NCBI GenBank assembly: GCA_028873595.1
Contig: JAPPOV010000007.1
Span: forward strand, 1 to 51,594
Reading direction: 5' to 3'
From: Gemmatimonadota bacterium
GTDB lineage: Bacteria; Gemmatimonadota; Gemmatimonadetes; Longimicrobiales; Gaopeijiaceae
DNA length: 51,594 bases
The position numbers and the translations under genes were made by a program. The notes under the pieces were generated by a model that had not been told where the DNA came from, did no database searches, and was given only the letters and a program-made list of their open reading frames with translations. Below are positions 36,310 through 45,971 of this stretch, piece by piece; positions within the stretch are counted from its first letter, which is position 1; the number at the start of each line of letters is the position of its first letter.

Positions 36310-36968
36310 CACAGCAACTGACTCAGGGCGGCGCTCACAAGCCTGCGCGACAGGAGCACAGGCCGGCCCGAGGAGGCCGCGACTCTATCTCGCTGGGCCG
36401 ATGTGTAGCCCATGCAGTGCATGACGATGAGGTCGCATGCGGCGAGTGCCCGGCCCACCGCTTCGAAGTCGTCGTCCTCGTAGGGCGAGGCGACTGCAGC
36501 GTGGAGCGTCTGGCCAGATGAGCTCTCGTAGTGGTGCTCAGCGACCTGGCGTTCGAGGGGGACGACGAGTCCGATCGCGGTCGCGGTATGGCTCAGGGCG
36601 TCGACACCATGGTCGACGAGGTGCTGGGCGTCCAGAAACAGCCCGCGACCCTTCAGTGAGCTGAAGTCGCCCGTACAGAGAAGAACACTCGCCGCGGTCG
36701 GGTGCACCGGGAGCGTGTCGAGGAGTTCCTGCAATCGACGGACGAGCCATGATTTTGCGATTACCGCCTGGCTACTGTCACGAAGCCGGGTGACGAGAGC
36801 CCGGTCATCCTCGCCCGGGGCCAGGCGATCGATCTCCGCCCGCTCGACCCCGTCGAGTGCGCCGAGCTCCGTGACGGCCACAGGGCGGGAAAGAGCGTCG
36901 ACGATCTCGGGTACGAGGTCGTCGCGGGGCGTCTGGCCGAGCGTGATAAAGGTGATTTGGTCGAGCAT
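36309..36968 (-). CDS. AroM family protein
   Basis: A 219-residue protein of the AroM family (start ITFITLGQTPRDDLVPEI, then ELGALDGVERAEI, VLLCTGDFSSL and DLIVMHCMGYTSAQRDRVAASSGRPVLLSRRL). The fold is Asp/Glu racemase-like with Cys residues in LLCTGDF and VMHCMGYT at the places of the racemase catalytic pair. Function is unestablished. It is co-directional and coupled with the OPT transporter, and divergent from the DUF917 gene 64 bases away, an arrangement seen with hydantoin-type gene groups. Confidence 0.82.
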   Translation of the reverse strand: MLDQITFITLGQTPRDDLVPEIVDALSRPVAVTELGALDGVERAEIDRLAPGEDDRALVTRLRDSSQAVIAKSWLVRRLQELLDTLPVHPTAASVLLCTGDFSSLKGRGLFLDAQHLVDHGVDALSHTATAIGLVVPLERQVAEHHYESSSGQTLHAAVASPYEDDDFEAVGRALAACDLIVMHCMGYTSAQRDRVAASSGRPVLLSRRLVSAALSQLL

Positions 36969-37032
36969 GCTGCACACGATACGGGGACGACCGGGTTGCT
37001 GCATCGCCCGGACCCTGGATATCGTCGCGCCC

Positions 37033-38142
37033 ATGCCGAAGCCGGAATCCATTCCCCCACTGCGTCCGCTCCTCGCCGAGGAGCTCGAGCCGCTCGCCAC
37101 CGGAGCATGGATTCTGGGTGCAGGTGGCGGTGGAGATCCCTACCACGCCTTCCTGAATTTGAAGCGCCTGTACGAGCAGGGAACGGTCATTACGCTCATG
37201 CAGCCCGAAGCGCTGGCGGACGATGCACTCGTCGCACCGGTGTCCACGATGGGCGCGCCGCTGGTCGGAGAAGAGCGGCTCAAGGATCCTGAGGTCGCGG
37301 CGCTTGCCGTGACGCAGATGGAGGAGTACCTCGGCCGCTCCTTCGACGCGGTGATGTCCCTGGAGATCGGTGGGTCGAATGCGTTTCAACCGCTCATGGT
37401 CGCGGCCGTGACCGGATTACCCGTGCTCGATGCGGATACGATGGGTCGTGCGTACCCCGAAGCGCAGCACTCGAGCTTCGCCATCGGTGATCTGAAGCCG
37501 TATCCCCTCACGTTGGCCGACATCCGCGAGAACGCCGTCGTGGTGGCCCGGGTCGCCAGCTGGAAGTGGATGGAGCGGATCAGTCGGAAGGTGTGCACCG
37601 AAGTCGGGTCTGTCGCTGCGACCTGTAAGGCACCTCGCTCGGGCCGCGAGGTGAAGGAGTGGGGCGTGCTCCACACCGTGACGCAGGCGATCGAGCTCGG
37701 GCGAGCGGTGCTCGATGCGCGAACGGCCAAGCTCGATCCGGTTCAGGCGGTCGTGGACCACGCCGGAGGTCGGCGGCTCTTCACTGGAAAAGTGACCGAT
37801 GTGAACCGGCGTGCCACGGAGGGTTTCCTGCGAGGGACCGCCCGGGTGGCGGGGCTCGACGACGACCGTGATTCCGAGCTCCTGGTCGACTTTCAGAACG
37901 AGTTCACGGTGGCGTGGATCGACGATGAGGTCGCTGCGACGGTTCCGGATATCATTTGTGTGCTCGACTCGACTACGGGTGAGGCCATCGGGACCGAAGC
38001 ACTGAGGTACGGCCAGCGTGTGAGCATCATCGCCCTTCCTGCGCCCGAGGTGCAGACGACGCCCAAGGGACTGCAGCACGTCGGACCCCGAGCATTCGGG
38101 TACGATCTCGACTTCCGTTCTCTTTTCACGGACGGCTCGTGA
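37033..38142 (+). CDS. DUF917 family (S-methyl thiohydantoin desulfurase-like) protein
   Basis: A 369-residue DUF917 protein. TGAWILGAGGGGDPYHAFL starts it, then VSLEIGGSNAFQPLMVA and LPVLDADTMGRAYPE, and a C-terminal ICVLDSTTGEAIGTEALRYG. Some members are described as desulfurases of S-methyl thiohydantoin. It is followed 31 bases later by a hydantoinase/oxoprolinase. No Shine-Dalgarno is visible. Confidence 0.85.
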   Translation: MPKPESIPPLRPLLAEELEPLATGAWILGAGGGGDPYHAFLNLKRLYEQGTVITLMQPEALADDALVAPVSTMGAPLVGEERLKDPEVAALAVTQMEEYLGRSFDAVMSLEIGGSNAFQPLMVAAVTGLPVLDADTMGRAYPEAQHSSFAIGDLKPYPLTLADIRENAVVVARVASWKWMERISRKVCTEVGSVAATCKAPRSGREVKEWGVLHTVTQAIELGRAVLDARTAKLDPVQAVVDHAGGRRLFTGKVTDVNRRATEGFLRGTARVAGLDDDRDSELLVDFQNEFTVAWIDDEVAATVPDIICVLDSTTGEAIGTEALRYGQRVSIIALPAPEVQTTPKGLQHVGPRAFGYDLDFRSLFTDGS

Positions 38143-38173
38143 GCGTGGTGCCCGCGGATCCGGAGGTGCGGCC

Positions 38174-39739
38174 GTGAGGCGCATTGGTGTGGATGTCGGG
38201 GGGACGAACACGGACGCGGTGCTGGTCGAAGACGATGGCGTGCTCGAGTCCGTGAAGACGCCGACGACCGACGACGTCACGACAGGCGTCGCCGAGTCGC
38301 TGCGACGACTCGTGGAGCGACTTGGCGGGGAGGTACCCGATCTCGATGCGGTGATGATCGGCACGACCCATTTCACCAATGCAGTGGTGCAACGGCGCGA
38401 CCTCGCGCCGGTTGCCGCCGTCCGCGTCGCGCTACCGAGCGGACGGTCACTTCCTCCGTTCGTCGACTGGCCGGACGATCTGCGTAACCTGGTTGCGGGT
38501 CGCGTCTACATGATTCGGGGCGGACACGAGTACGACGGTCGGCCCCTCGATACGTTCGACGCCGAGGCGGTCCGGGCGGCTGCGCGTGAGCTGTGTGAGA
38601 CGGATATCCGCTCCGTGGCCATCAGTGCAGCGTTTTCCCCGCTGGTGCCGGAGTGCGAGGAGCAGGCCGCGGACATCTTGCGCGAAGAGATACCGGACGT
38701 CCGTCTGACACTCTCTCACGAGCTCGGTCGGATCGGCCTGCTGGAGCGGGAGAACGCCGCACTCCTCAATGCCGCGCTCATCCCCCTCGCAGACCTGACG
38801 ACCCGAGCGTTTACCGAGGCTGTCGAGCAGTCCGGAATCGACGCACCCCTCTATCTGACGCAGAACGACGGAACCGTACTACGTGCCGAGCAGGCGAAGG
38901 CCTACCCCGTATACTCGTTCTCATCCGGGCCGACCAACAGCATGCGCGGCGCCGCGTTCCTGTCCGGGCTCGACGATGCCATGGTGGTGGACGTAGGCGG
39001 CACAACGACGGATATCGGCCACCTGAAGTCGGGTTTTCCTCGTGAAGCCAACCGAACCGTCGAAGTGGGCGGGGTTCGCACCCTCTTCCGCATGCCGGAC
39101 CTGCTCTCGCTGGGACTCGGGGGCGGATCCATCGTTGATGTCGATGGGCGGACCGTCGGTCCACGGAGTGTCGGTCACCGGCTGACCCAGGAGGGCATGG
39201 TGTTCGGAGGTTCGGCGCTCACGGCGACGGACCTCGCGGTCGCGGCGGGATTCGCGGAGATCGGGGATGCCGGACGGGTGACCTCTCTGACATCGGATGT
39301 GGTGGCCTGGTTCGATCGAACGCGGTGCGCTGTGGTCGAAGAGGGGGTGGACCGGATGAAGGCGACGGCGGACCCTCTGCCTCTTCTCGCCGTTGGCGGA
39401 GGGGCATTCCTCGTGCCCGACCATCTCCCCGGGATCAGTGAAGTCCTTCACGTCCCCCATGGCGAAGTGGCCAACGCGGTGGGGGCTGCGATCGCGCAGG
39501 TAAGTGGGGAGGTCGATCAGGTCTTCAGCGGGATGTCGCGGGAAGCAGCCATCACGGAGGCGGAAGTGATCGCGCGTAGACGAGCAGCCGATGGAGGCGC
39601 TGACCCGGACACCGTCGGTGTGGTCGAGATCGAAGACCTCCCGTTGGCGTATCTGCCAGGCGACGCGCGCCGGGTCCGCGTCAGGGTCGTCGGGGATGCA
39701 GCTTCGGACCGCGACACTGCATCGAACCTCAAGCACTAG
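38174..39739 (+). CDS. Hydantoinase/oxoprolinase family protein
   Basis: A 521-residue member of the ASKHA-fold hydantoinase A/oxoprolinase family: IGVDVGGTNTDAVL phosphate loop, VMIGTTHFTNAVVQR, NDGTVLRAEQAKAYPVYSFSSGPTNSM and VVDVGGTTTDIGHLKSGFP. Such enzymes use ATP to open five-membered cyclic amides. There is no HyuB partner in the window. GTG at 38174 follows GGAGG, spaced about 8 bases. With DUF917, AroM and the OPT transporter it forms a compact module. Confidence 0.88.
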   Translation: MRRIGVDVGGTNTDAVLVEDDGVLESVKTPTTDDVTTGVAESLRRLVERLGGEVPDLDAVMIGTTHFTNAVVQRRDLAPVAAVRVALPSGRSLPPFVDWPDDLRNLVAGRVYMIRGGHEYDGRPLDTFDAEAVRAAARELCETDIRSVAISAAFSPLVPECEEQAADILREEIPDVRLTLSHELGRIGLLERENAALLNAALIPLADLTTRAFTEAVEQSGIDAPLYLTQNDGTVLRAEQAKAYPVYSFSSGPTNSMRGAAFLSGLDDAMVVDVGGTTTDIGHLKSGFPREANRTVEVGGVRTLFRMPDLLSLGLGGGSIVDVDGRTVGPRSVGHRLTQEGMVFGGSALTATDLAVAAGFAEIGDAGRVTSLTSDVVAWFDRTRCAVVEEGVDRMKATADPLPLLAVGGGAFLVPDHLPGISEVLHVPHGEVANAVGAAIAQVSGEVDQVFSGMSREAAITEAEVIARRRAADGGADPDTVGVVEIEDLPLAYLPGDARRVRVRVVGDAASDRDTASNLKH

Positions 39740-39827
39740 AGGTCGGAGTGAGGCCGAGCTCCCCCTTTCCGGTCGCGAAGCCCCCACCGACATTACCGCC
39801 CCGCCCGTACCCACACCGGCGTCGGGC

Positions 39828-42800
39828 ATGCAGCATCCTCGCCCTGCCCTCAGCGCCCTTGTCCTGCTCGCGATCGTGGGCTTAACGGACGGGCTGAACG
39901 CCCAGACGATCGCCGAGGAATTCGACTCCCTCCATTTCCGCTCGATCGGACCCGCGACGATGTCCGGCCGTATCTCGGATCTGGCGGTCTATGAGGCCAA
40001 CCCGGCTGTCTACTATGTGGCCACCGCGCACGGCGGGCTTTGGAAGACCACATCGGGCGGCGCACTCTTCGAGCCACTCTTTCAGAACGAGGGCTTGATC
40101 GCGCTCGGGGACGTTGCCATCTCGCAAACCGATCCCGATCTGGTGTGGGTTGGCGCGGGCGAGTCGAACAATCGGCAGACGACGTCGTGGGGCGGGGGTG
40201 TCTATAAGTCGACGGATGGTGGTCGGACCTTCGAGCACATGGGGCTCGAGGATTCCCGGCACATCAACAGAATCCTGATCGATCCGCGGAACCCTGACGT
40301 GGTGCTCGTCGCTGCGACGGGTCCCCTGTTCGGCTCGGGTGGCGATCGCGGGGTGTTCAAGACCACGAACGGTGGAGACAGCTGGACCAAGGTACTTGGG
40401 GTCGACGACGACACAGGGGCCAATGCGCTAGTCCGATCCGGCACCAACCTGAATACGCTGTACGCCTCGACATATCAGAGACGCCGCAATGCGTGCTGCA
40501 TGAACGGCGGCGGACCAGGAAGTGGCGTTTGGAAGTCCGTGGATGGGGGTGACACCTGGTCACGCGTGACCGGCGGAGGCTTCCCGGACGGTCCGCTCGG
40601 ACGGATCGAAGTCGACGTGTACAGTCCTGACGATCAGATCGTGTACGCTCTGATCGAGGGTCCGCGCGTCGGCGGGAACACGGGCGGGGGAGGGGAGGGC
40701 GACGATGAGGAGGTAGAGAACCGCACGGGTCTGTACCGGTCGCAGGATGGTGGCGCGACGTGGGAACTCATGAGCAACACGAACCCCCGTCCGATGTACT
40801 TCAGCCAGGTCCGCGTGGACCCCGCAGACCCGGATCGTGTCTATATGGGTGGTGTCGGTCTGCACCTTACCGTCGACGGCGGTAAGACATTCGCGACCGA
40901 TGCGGCACGCCTCACGCACGACGATGTACACGCCATCTGGATCAACCCGGAGAATCCGGACCACGTCCTGATCGGAAACGACGGCGGCCTGGCAGTGTCG
41001 TGGGACGCCAGTCGCACGTGGAGCTTCCTGCCGAACCTTCCGGTCGGACTCTTCTATCACGTGAACTACGACATGGAGCGCCCGTTCAACGTCTGTGGGG
41101 GCATGCAGGACAACTACAGCTGGTGTGGGCCGAGCGCGACGCGACAGAACGTGGGGATCACCAACTACGACTGGTATCAGGTACGCGGTGGGGACGGCTT
41201 CGTGGCGATGCCCGACCTTCGCAACCCACGGATCGTGTACGCCGAGTCACAGGGTGGAAACATGGTCCGTCGCGACATCGTCACCGGTGAGTCGAAGAGC
41301 ATCCGGCCGTCCGCGACCAACGTCGTGAACCATGAGGAAGGGGAGCGTTACCGGTGGCACTGGGACACACCGTTCATCCGGTCTCCCAACGATCCGGGTG
41401 TGCTGATCGCTGCGGCGCAGAAGGTCTTCCGCTCATCGGATCGGGGGGACTCGTGGGTCGCGATCAGCCCGGACCTCTCGTCGGGTGCGGACCGGGACAC
41501 CATCCGCACCATGGGTGTGCCCAACAGTGACGTGACCATCGCACGCAATGATGGCATTTCCAACTGGCCGACGCTGGTCTCACTTGCCGAGTCCCCGGTC
41601 TCTGCCGGCACCTACTACACCGGCGGTGACGACGGGACGGTGCACGTCTCTCGGGATGGGGGCGGATCGTGGCAGCGCATCGACGGGGGGATGCTAGGCG
41701 CGCCGGCGTGGGGCTGGGTGTCGGAAGTGGTTCCGTCGGCCTTCGAGGTCGGGCGTGTGTATGTGACGATCGACAACCACCTCAACAACGACTACGAGCC
41801 GTACGTGTGGGTCAGTGAGGATTACGGCGAGACGTTCCGTTCGATCACGGACGGACTCGAGGGCGAAAATATCCGGACCCTTACCGAAGATCACCGTAAC
41901 CCCGACGTCCTGTACGTCGGGACGGAGACCGGGATCTTCCTGACGCTCGATCGAGGGGAGAGCTGGCGTCGACTTCAGGCCAATCTGCCTTCCGTGCGGG
42001 TCGACGAGATCACGCTCCACGAGCGGGACAACGCGATGATCGTCGCGACGCATGGTCGTGCGCTCTTCATTCTCGATCACCTCGAGCCCATTCAGGAGTA
42101 CGGCTCGGCCCGAATGGCGGAGGCCCAGCTCTTCAGCATTCCGACCGCGCTTCAGTTCAAGCGGATGGATGACAAGAACGAAGAGTTCTGGGGTCACCAG
42201 TACTTCGTGGGGGAGAATCCGCCGGCCGAGGCGGTCGTACAGTACTACCTGGCCGACGACGTCGATGAACTCGCGCTACGCATCTCGGATGCAGCCGGAA
42301 ACGTGATCCGTGAGCTCGTGGCCCCGGAGAGCCGCCGGCAGCCCGGAATTCGTACGATGTGCTGGGATCAGCGTGTCGAGCCCATCATGGGTGGCCGAGC
42401 CGGGGGCTTTGGCGGCTTCGGTCGGGGCGGAGGAAACGCCGAGATCGAAGGTGTGCCCACTGCGCCACCTGCACCGGGATACCTGTCACGCGATATCTGC
42501 GAGACCGAGGATGACGGGCCGAGTGGTGACGCTGGCCCGTACGTCACACCAGGCAGCTACCAGGTCGCGTTGGTCGTCGAGGGTACGGTCGTTGATTCCA
42601 GACACATGACCATCGTCATGGACTCAGATGTCGAGTTGTCCGGGGCAGAACGGGTCGCATACGACAACGTCGCCAACGATCTGCACGAGCTGCAGCGCCG
42701 AGGTCAGCACATCGCGACGATGCTCGGTGACCTTCACGACGAGGTGACAGCGGTCGCCGAGCAGGTGGAAAGCACGGACGTTGCGGCCGATCTCGAACGG

Positions 42801-43115
42801 GACTTCGACTCCTTCCGGGACGACTGGGATGCGTTGCGCGTGAAGTTCGGTGTGCCTGCCCGACAGGGTGGGCGCCGGTTCGGGCGCGCTCCGGCTGGCC
42901 CGGAGAACGTGTTTGCGCAGGTCAGTGGTCTGAAGGACGAAGTCCTTTCCTTCTGGGAGCCGCCAAGTGATGCGCTGATCGCTCGGTACTACGGGGCGAA
43001 GCCGGCGCTCGAAGCGGCGCTGTCGGAGGCGGGGCTCGTCCTCGCGAATGCAAGGGGACTTGCAGAACGTCTCGACGATGTGGGGATCTCGATGAACGTG
43101 CCCGAGGGGCACTGA
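39828..43115 (+). CDS. Secreted sortilin/VPS10-like BNR-repeat protein
   Basis: A 1095-residue exported protein with signal peptide (ALVLLAIVGLTDGLNAQ). Repeated Asp-box units (STDGGRTF, TTNGGDSW, SVDGGDTW, SQDGGATW, SSDRGDSW, SRDGGGSW, SEDYGETF, TLDRGESW) build at least one beta-propeller, followed by ILDHLEPIQE, a Gly-rich linker and a helical C-terminus. The family is often labelled glycosyl hydrolase, but no catalytic set is evident; binding or scaffolding outside the cell is as likely. Such proteins are abundant in this lineage. Confidence 0.87.
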   Translation: MQHPRPALSALVLLAIVGLTDGLNAQTIAEEFDSLHFRSIGPATMSGRISDLAVYEANPAVYYVATAHGGLWKTTSGGALFEPLFQNEGLIALGDVAISQTDPDLVWVGAGESNNRQTTSWGGGVYKSTDGGRTFEHMGLEDSRHINRILIDPRNPDVVLVAATGPLFGSGGDRGVFKTTNGGDSWTKVLGVDDDTGANALVRSGTNLNTLYASTYQRRRNACCMNGGGPGSGVWKSVDGGDTWSRVTGGGFPDGPLGRIEVDVYSPDDQIVYALIEGPRVGGNTGGGGEGDDEEVENRTGLYRSQDGGATWELMSNTNPRPMYFSQVRVDPADPDRVYMGGVGLHLTVDGGKTFATDAARLTHDDVHAIWINPENPDHVLIGNDGGLAVSWDASRTWSFLPNLPVGLFYHVNYDMERPFNVCGGMQDNYSWCGPSATRQNVGITNYDWYQVRGGDGFVAMPDLRNPRIVYAESQGGNMVRRDIVTGESKSIRPSATNVVNHEEGERYRWHWDTPFIRSPNDPGVLIAAAQKVFRSSDRGDSWVAISPDLSSGADRDTIRTMGVPNSDVTIARNDGISNWPTLVSLAESPVSAGTYYTGGDDGTVHVSRDGGGSWQRIDGGMLGAPAWGWVSEVVPSAFEVGRVYVTIDNHLNNDYEPYVWVSEDYGETFRSITDGLEGENIRTLTEDHRNPDVLYVGTETGIFLTLDRGESWRRLQANLPSVRVDEITLHERDNAMIVATHGRALFILDHLEPIQEYGSARMAEAQLFSIPTALQFKRMDDKNEEFWGHQYFVGENPPAEAVVQYYLADDVDELALRISDAAGNVIRELVAPESRRQPGIRTMCWDQRVEPIMGGRAGGFGGFGRGGGNAEIEGVPTAPPAPGYLSRDICETEDDGPSGDAGPYVTPGSYQVALVVEGTVVDSRHMTIVMDSDVELSGAERVAYDNVANDLHELQRRGQHIATMLGDLHDEVTAVAEQVESTDVAADLERDFDSFRDDWDALRVKFGVPARQGGRRFGRAPAGPENVFAQVSGLKDEVLSFWEPPSDALIARYYGAKPALEAALSEAGLVLANARGLAERLDDVGISMNVPEGH

Positions 43116-43268
43116 TCCCTGCCGATCACGTTCGACGCGGGGCACCTGATCTTCGTCCGGGAGGGGGTCGAGCATCAGATCGAGCGCAGTACTTCGATCA
43201 TCGATCTGCTCGTCATTCTTGTGGAAGGCGCGGCAGCGGCTTCGGATCCAGAACTGGTGGTGTTCACC
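43116..43268 (+). pseudogene. Remnant of an upstream cupin half
   Basis: Immediately after the stop of the sortilin-like gene and in frame with the cupin that follows, the codons read ITFDAGHLIFVREGVEHQIE. This matches the second half of a cupin barrel, and closely parallels GTIAFITSGTRHQF in the intact cupin. The first half is absent. Confidence 0.5.
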
Positions 43269-43565
43269 ATGAGCGAAGCACTCGCCGAGCGTAATGATGA
43301 GCAGAACGTCTTCACGGAGCTCATCGATGCGTCTGCCATGCGGATGGGCGTTTACATGATTCCCAAGAATGGAGACGATCCGTTCGTGCTGGACCACGCG
43401 TACGATGAGGTGAAGATCGTTATTGAAGGTGGCGGTCGATTCGATATCGGATCCGGGGGGCTCGAGGCGAAGCCCGGTACGATCGCGTTCATTACGTCTG
43501 GTACGCGCCATCAATTTCGGCGAACGTCCGACGCGCTCGACGTAATCGTGATCGGGGCAAACTAG
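43269..43565 (+). CDS. Single-cupin protein
   Basis: A 98-residue cupin from ATG 43269; GTG 43221 would add 16 residues. MRMGVYMIPKN, HAYDEVKIVIEGGGRFDIG and the second motif PGTIAFITSGTRHQFRR are visible; the usual HxH of motif 1 reads DHAYDE, so metal binding is less certain. Preceded by a remnant of another cupin, so it may be the surviving half of a bicupin. Five bases separate it from the following gene. Confidence 0.7.
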   Translation: MSEALAERNDEQNVFTELIDASAMRMGVYMIPKNGDDPFVLDHAYDEVKIVIEGGGRFDIGSGGLEAKPGTIAFITSGTRHQFRRTSDALDVIVIGAN

Positions 43566-43569
43566 AGCA

Positions 43570-45870
43570 ATGAGCGGGCGGTCGAGCGGGTTGAAGACCA
43601 AAGCAAGAGATACGGGCCGAGGCGCACTCGCGACGAGGGTCGTCGTGCTCGTGACGCTTGCCTTCGGTGCGGGTGTGGTCCCTGCGGTGGCTCAGGTCTC
43701 GACCTCAAGCGGCGAAGATGTGGTCGATGCGGTGCGTCTCTCGCCGCGCGACAGCGAGGCACTCGATATCGACGGCTATGTCGATGAGCTCCTGTGGGAG
43801 CGGATCGCGCCGACGTCGGGCTTTCGCCAGCAAGACCCAGTCGAGGCTGATCCCGCGACCGAGCGGACTGAAGTCCGGATTGCATACGACGACGAGGCGC
43901 TCTACGTGGCGGTGCGGGCCTTCTCGGACCGTCCAGATCAGGTGGTTTCGCGCCTCATGCAGCGCGACCGGATTCTCGAGGCGGATCCGTTCGGACAGGC
44001 CGGGCTTGGGGACACCGGTGACGACGTCTTCGCGATTCTCCTCGACCCGTTCCACGACCATCGAAACGGCGTGGTCTTCGCAACGAATCCGAATGGCGCG
44101 GAGTTCGAGGCGCTCCTCACCGACGAGGGCAGCTCGATCAACATCGACTGGCGTGGAGTCTGGGAGGTGGCGGGGACGCGCACGCCCGATGGATGGAGTG
44201 CCGAGTTTGCGATTCCGTGGAGGACGCTCCGATATCCCGACGCCGTAGAGGGGGAGCCGTGGGGAATCAACTTCTTTCGTGTCATCCGCAGCAAGAACGA
44301 GCAGGTGTACTGGCGCTCCTGGGAGCGTGAAGGTGGTGGGCTGCAGAGGGTCAGCCGTGCGGGGCACCTGCACGGACTTACCGACCTTCCCCGGCAGGGA
44401 CTGAACGTCGAAGCGAAGCCGTACGCGCTGCTTGGGCGCGCCCGCGTACGTGACGAATTCGACGCACTCAACGCATCGACGGATCGGGGGGTCGGGCTGG
44501 ACTTGAAGAGCGAGCTTCTGCCAGGGCTTCTTCTCGACCTTACGGTGAACACCGATTTCGCGCAGGTCGAAGTGGACGATGCGCAGGTAAACCTGACGCG
44601 CTTCAATCTTTTCTTCCCCGAGAAGCGAGACTTCTTCCTGGAAAATTCGGGGATCTTCGACTTCGGGATCCCGGGCAATCCATTCGAACCGCCTGCCTAC
44701 CAGATGTTTTTCAGCCGGCAGATCGGGATCTCGCCGGACGGTGAGGTGCCGATTGTCGGCGGAGCCCGTCTCACCGGCCGCGTCGGCGCGCAAACTGTCG
44801 GCTTCATGAGTGTGGCGACGGATGCGGTGCCTGAGGGCCCCGGCTTCGAGGGGGTCGACCGAGAACTCTTCTCCGTTGCTCGAGTGAAGCGCGATGTGGG
44901 TGAGAGCAACTACATCGGTGCCATGGTCGTGGATCGCAGAGGGCATGGGGCGACCAATACTTCGGTCGGTGTAGACGGGCAGTATCTGCTTGGACAGGCG
45001 TGGGTCTGGGATGCGTTCGTGTCCCGTAGCTTCACCGAGGGGGCGGGCGGAGACGACACGTCCTACCGGGTCGGATACCAGTACGGCGGCGAGACGTGGG
45101 GCTCATTCTTCAATCACTTCGGGGTCGGTCCGAAGGCCGAAGCCTCCGCGGGCTTCATTACCCGCGCGGATTACCGGAGCACCGAGCTGTACGTCGGTCG
45201 CACGTGGAGACCGAGTGCGATGGGGCTACGAGAGTTTCAGCTCTTCCTGGGCGGTAAATACGCATCCACGATGGCGGACAACCGGATGCAGGATTGGCAG
45301 ATCGGCTTCTTCACGACTCCGACCTGGCGTTCCGGTGACAACATCAGCGTCCTGGCGAACGTGGCCGAAACCGTGGTCGACGATGCATTCGGTCTTTCGG
45401 ACGGCGTCGCCGTGCCAGCGGGCAGCTATGGAAACAGCCACGTGGGGTGGTTCGGGGGGAGCAGTCGCGCACGACTCTTCAGTGTCGATGTGAATGGGAT
45501 GATCTCCCAGTTCTATGGTGGTTCCCTGGTGAGTGCGGGCCTCACCGCCACTGCAGCTTTGTCGTCACGTTTCCAGCTGGTGCCCGGATTCACCCGGAAC
45601 GTGGTCGATGTGCCGGGTGGGGAATTCACCGCGGACATCTCCTCGCTTCGGGCCTCGTTCTCCTTCTCGACCCGACTCTTCGCGAACGCGCTGGTGCAGT
45701 ACAATTCTCTCGATGGAGACTTCTCCACCAACGTCCGTCTGAACTTCATCCATCGGCCGGGAAGTGATCTCTTCATCGTCTTCACCGAGAACCGGAGTGA
45801 CGAGCTCAACGGTTGGGCGCTCTCGGATCGGGGTCTTGTGAGCAAGCTCACGTATTTGATGCGGTTCTGA
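43570..45870 (+). CDS. CBM9/DUF5916 outer-membrane protein
   Basis: A 766-residue protein: signal peptide, then a CBM9-like beta-sandwich (LDIDGYVDELLWERIAPTSGFRQ, VRIAYDDEALYVAVRAFSD) and a large C-terminal beta-barrel (NTDFAQVEVDDAQVNLTRF, FFPEKRDFFLENSGIFDFG to LVSKLTYLMRF). It ends in Phe, as outer-membrane barrels do. Sugar binding is inferred only from the CBM9-like fold. Divergence from SusC-type proteins: no plug or TonB box seen. Confidence 0.88.
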   Translation: MSGRSSGLKTKARDTGRGALATRVVVLVTLAFGAGVVPAVAQVSTSSGEDVVDAVRLSPRDSEALDIDGYVDELLWERIAPTSGFRQQDPVEADPATERTEVRIAYDDEALYVAVRAFSDRPDQVVSRLMQRDRILEADPFGQAGLGDTGDDVFAILLDPFHDHRNGVVFATNPNGAEFEALLTDEGSSINIDWRGVWEVAGTRTPDGWSAEFAIPWRTLRYPDAVEGEPWGINFFRVIRSKNEQVYWRSWEREGGGLQRVSRAGHLHGLTDLPRQGLNVEAKPYALLGRARVRDEFDALNASTDRGVGLDLKSELLPGLLLDLTVNTDFAQVEVDDAQVNLTRFNLFFPEKRDFFLENSGIFDFGIPGNPFEPPAYQMFFSRQIGISPDGEVPIVGGARLTGRVGAQTVGFMSVATDAVPEGPGFEGVDRELFSVARVKRDVGESNYIGAMVVDRRGHGATNTSVGVDGQYLLGQAWVWDAFVSRSFTEGAGGDDTSYRVGYQYGGETWGSFFNHFGVGPKAEASAGFITRADYRSTELYVGRTWRPSAMGLREFQLFLGGKYASTMADNRMQDWQIGFFTTPTWRSGDNISVLANVAETVVDDAFGLSDGVAVPAGSYGNSHVGWFGGSSRARLFSVDVNGMISQFYGGSLVSAGLTATAALSSRFQLVPGFTRNVVDVPGGEFTADISSLRASFSFSTRLFANALVQYNSLDGDFSTNVRLNFIHRPGSDLFIVFTENRSDELNGWALSDRGLVSKLTYLMRF

Positions 45871-45885
45871 TGGCCCGGTAAGGGG

Positions 45886-45912
45886 TCGGACCCTACATTG
45901 GGAGCGGTCCGA
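45886..45912. terminator. Hairpin after the DUF5916 gene
   Basis: TCGGACC (45886-45892) and GGTCCGA (45906-45912) pair perfectly with a 13-base loop, 16 bases after the stop. No T run. Confidence 0.35.
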
Positions 45913-45971
45913 TACTCGGCGAACTGCCTCGCCTTCCCGATGGCTCACTCCGGGGTCGGCGGGAGGATTGA

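Noticed and set aside
43113..43115. TGA of the sortilin-like gene as another readthrough codon into the cupin
   Set aside because: The sortilin-like protein ends normally and the frame match to the cupin remnant has a one-in-three chance.
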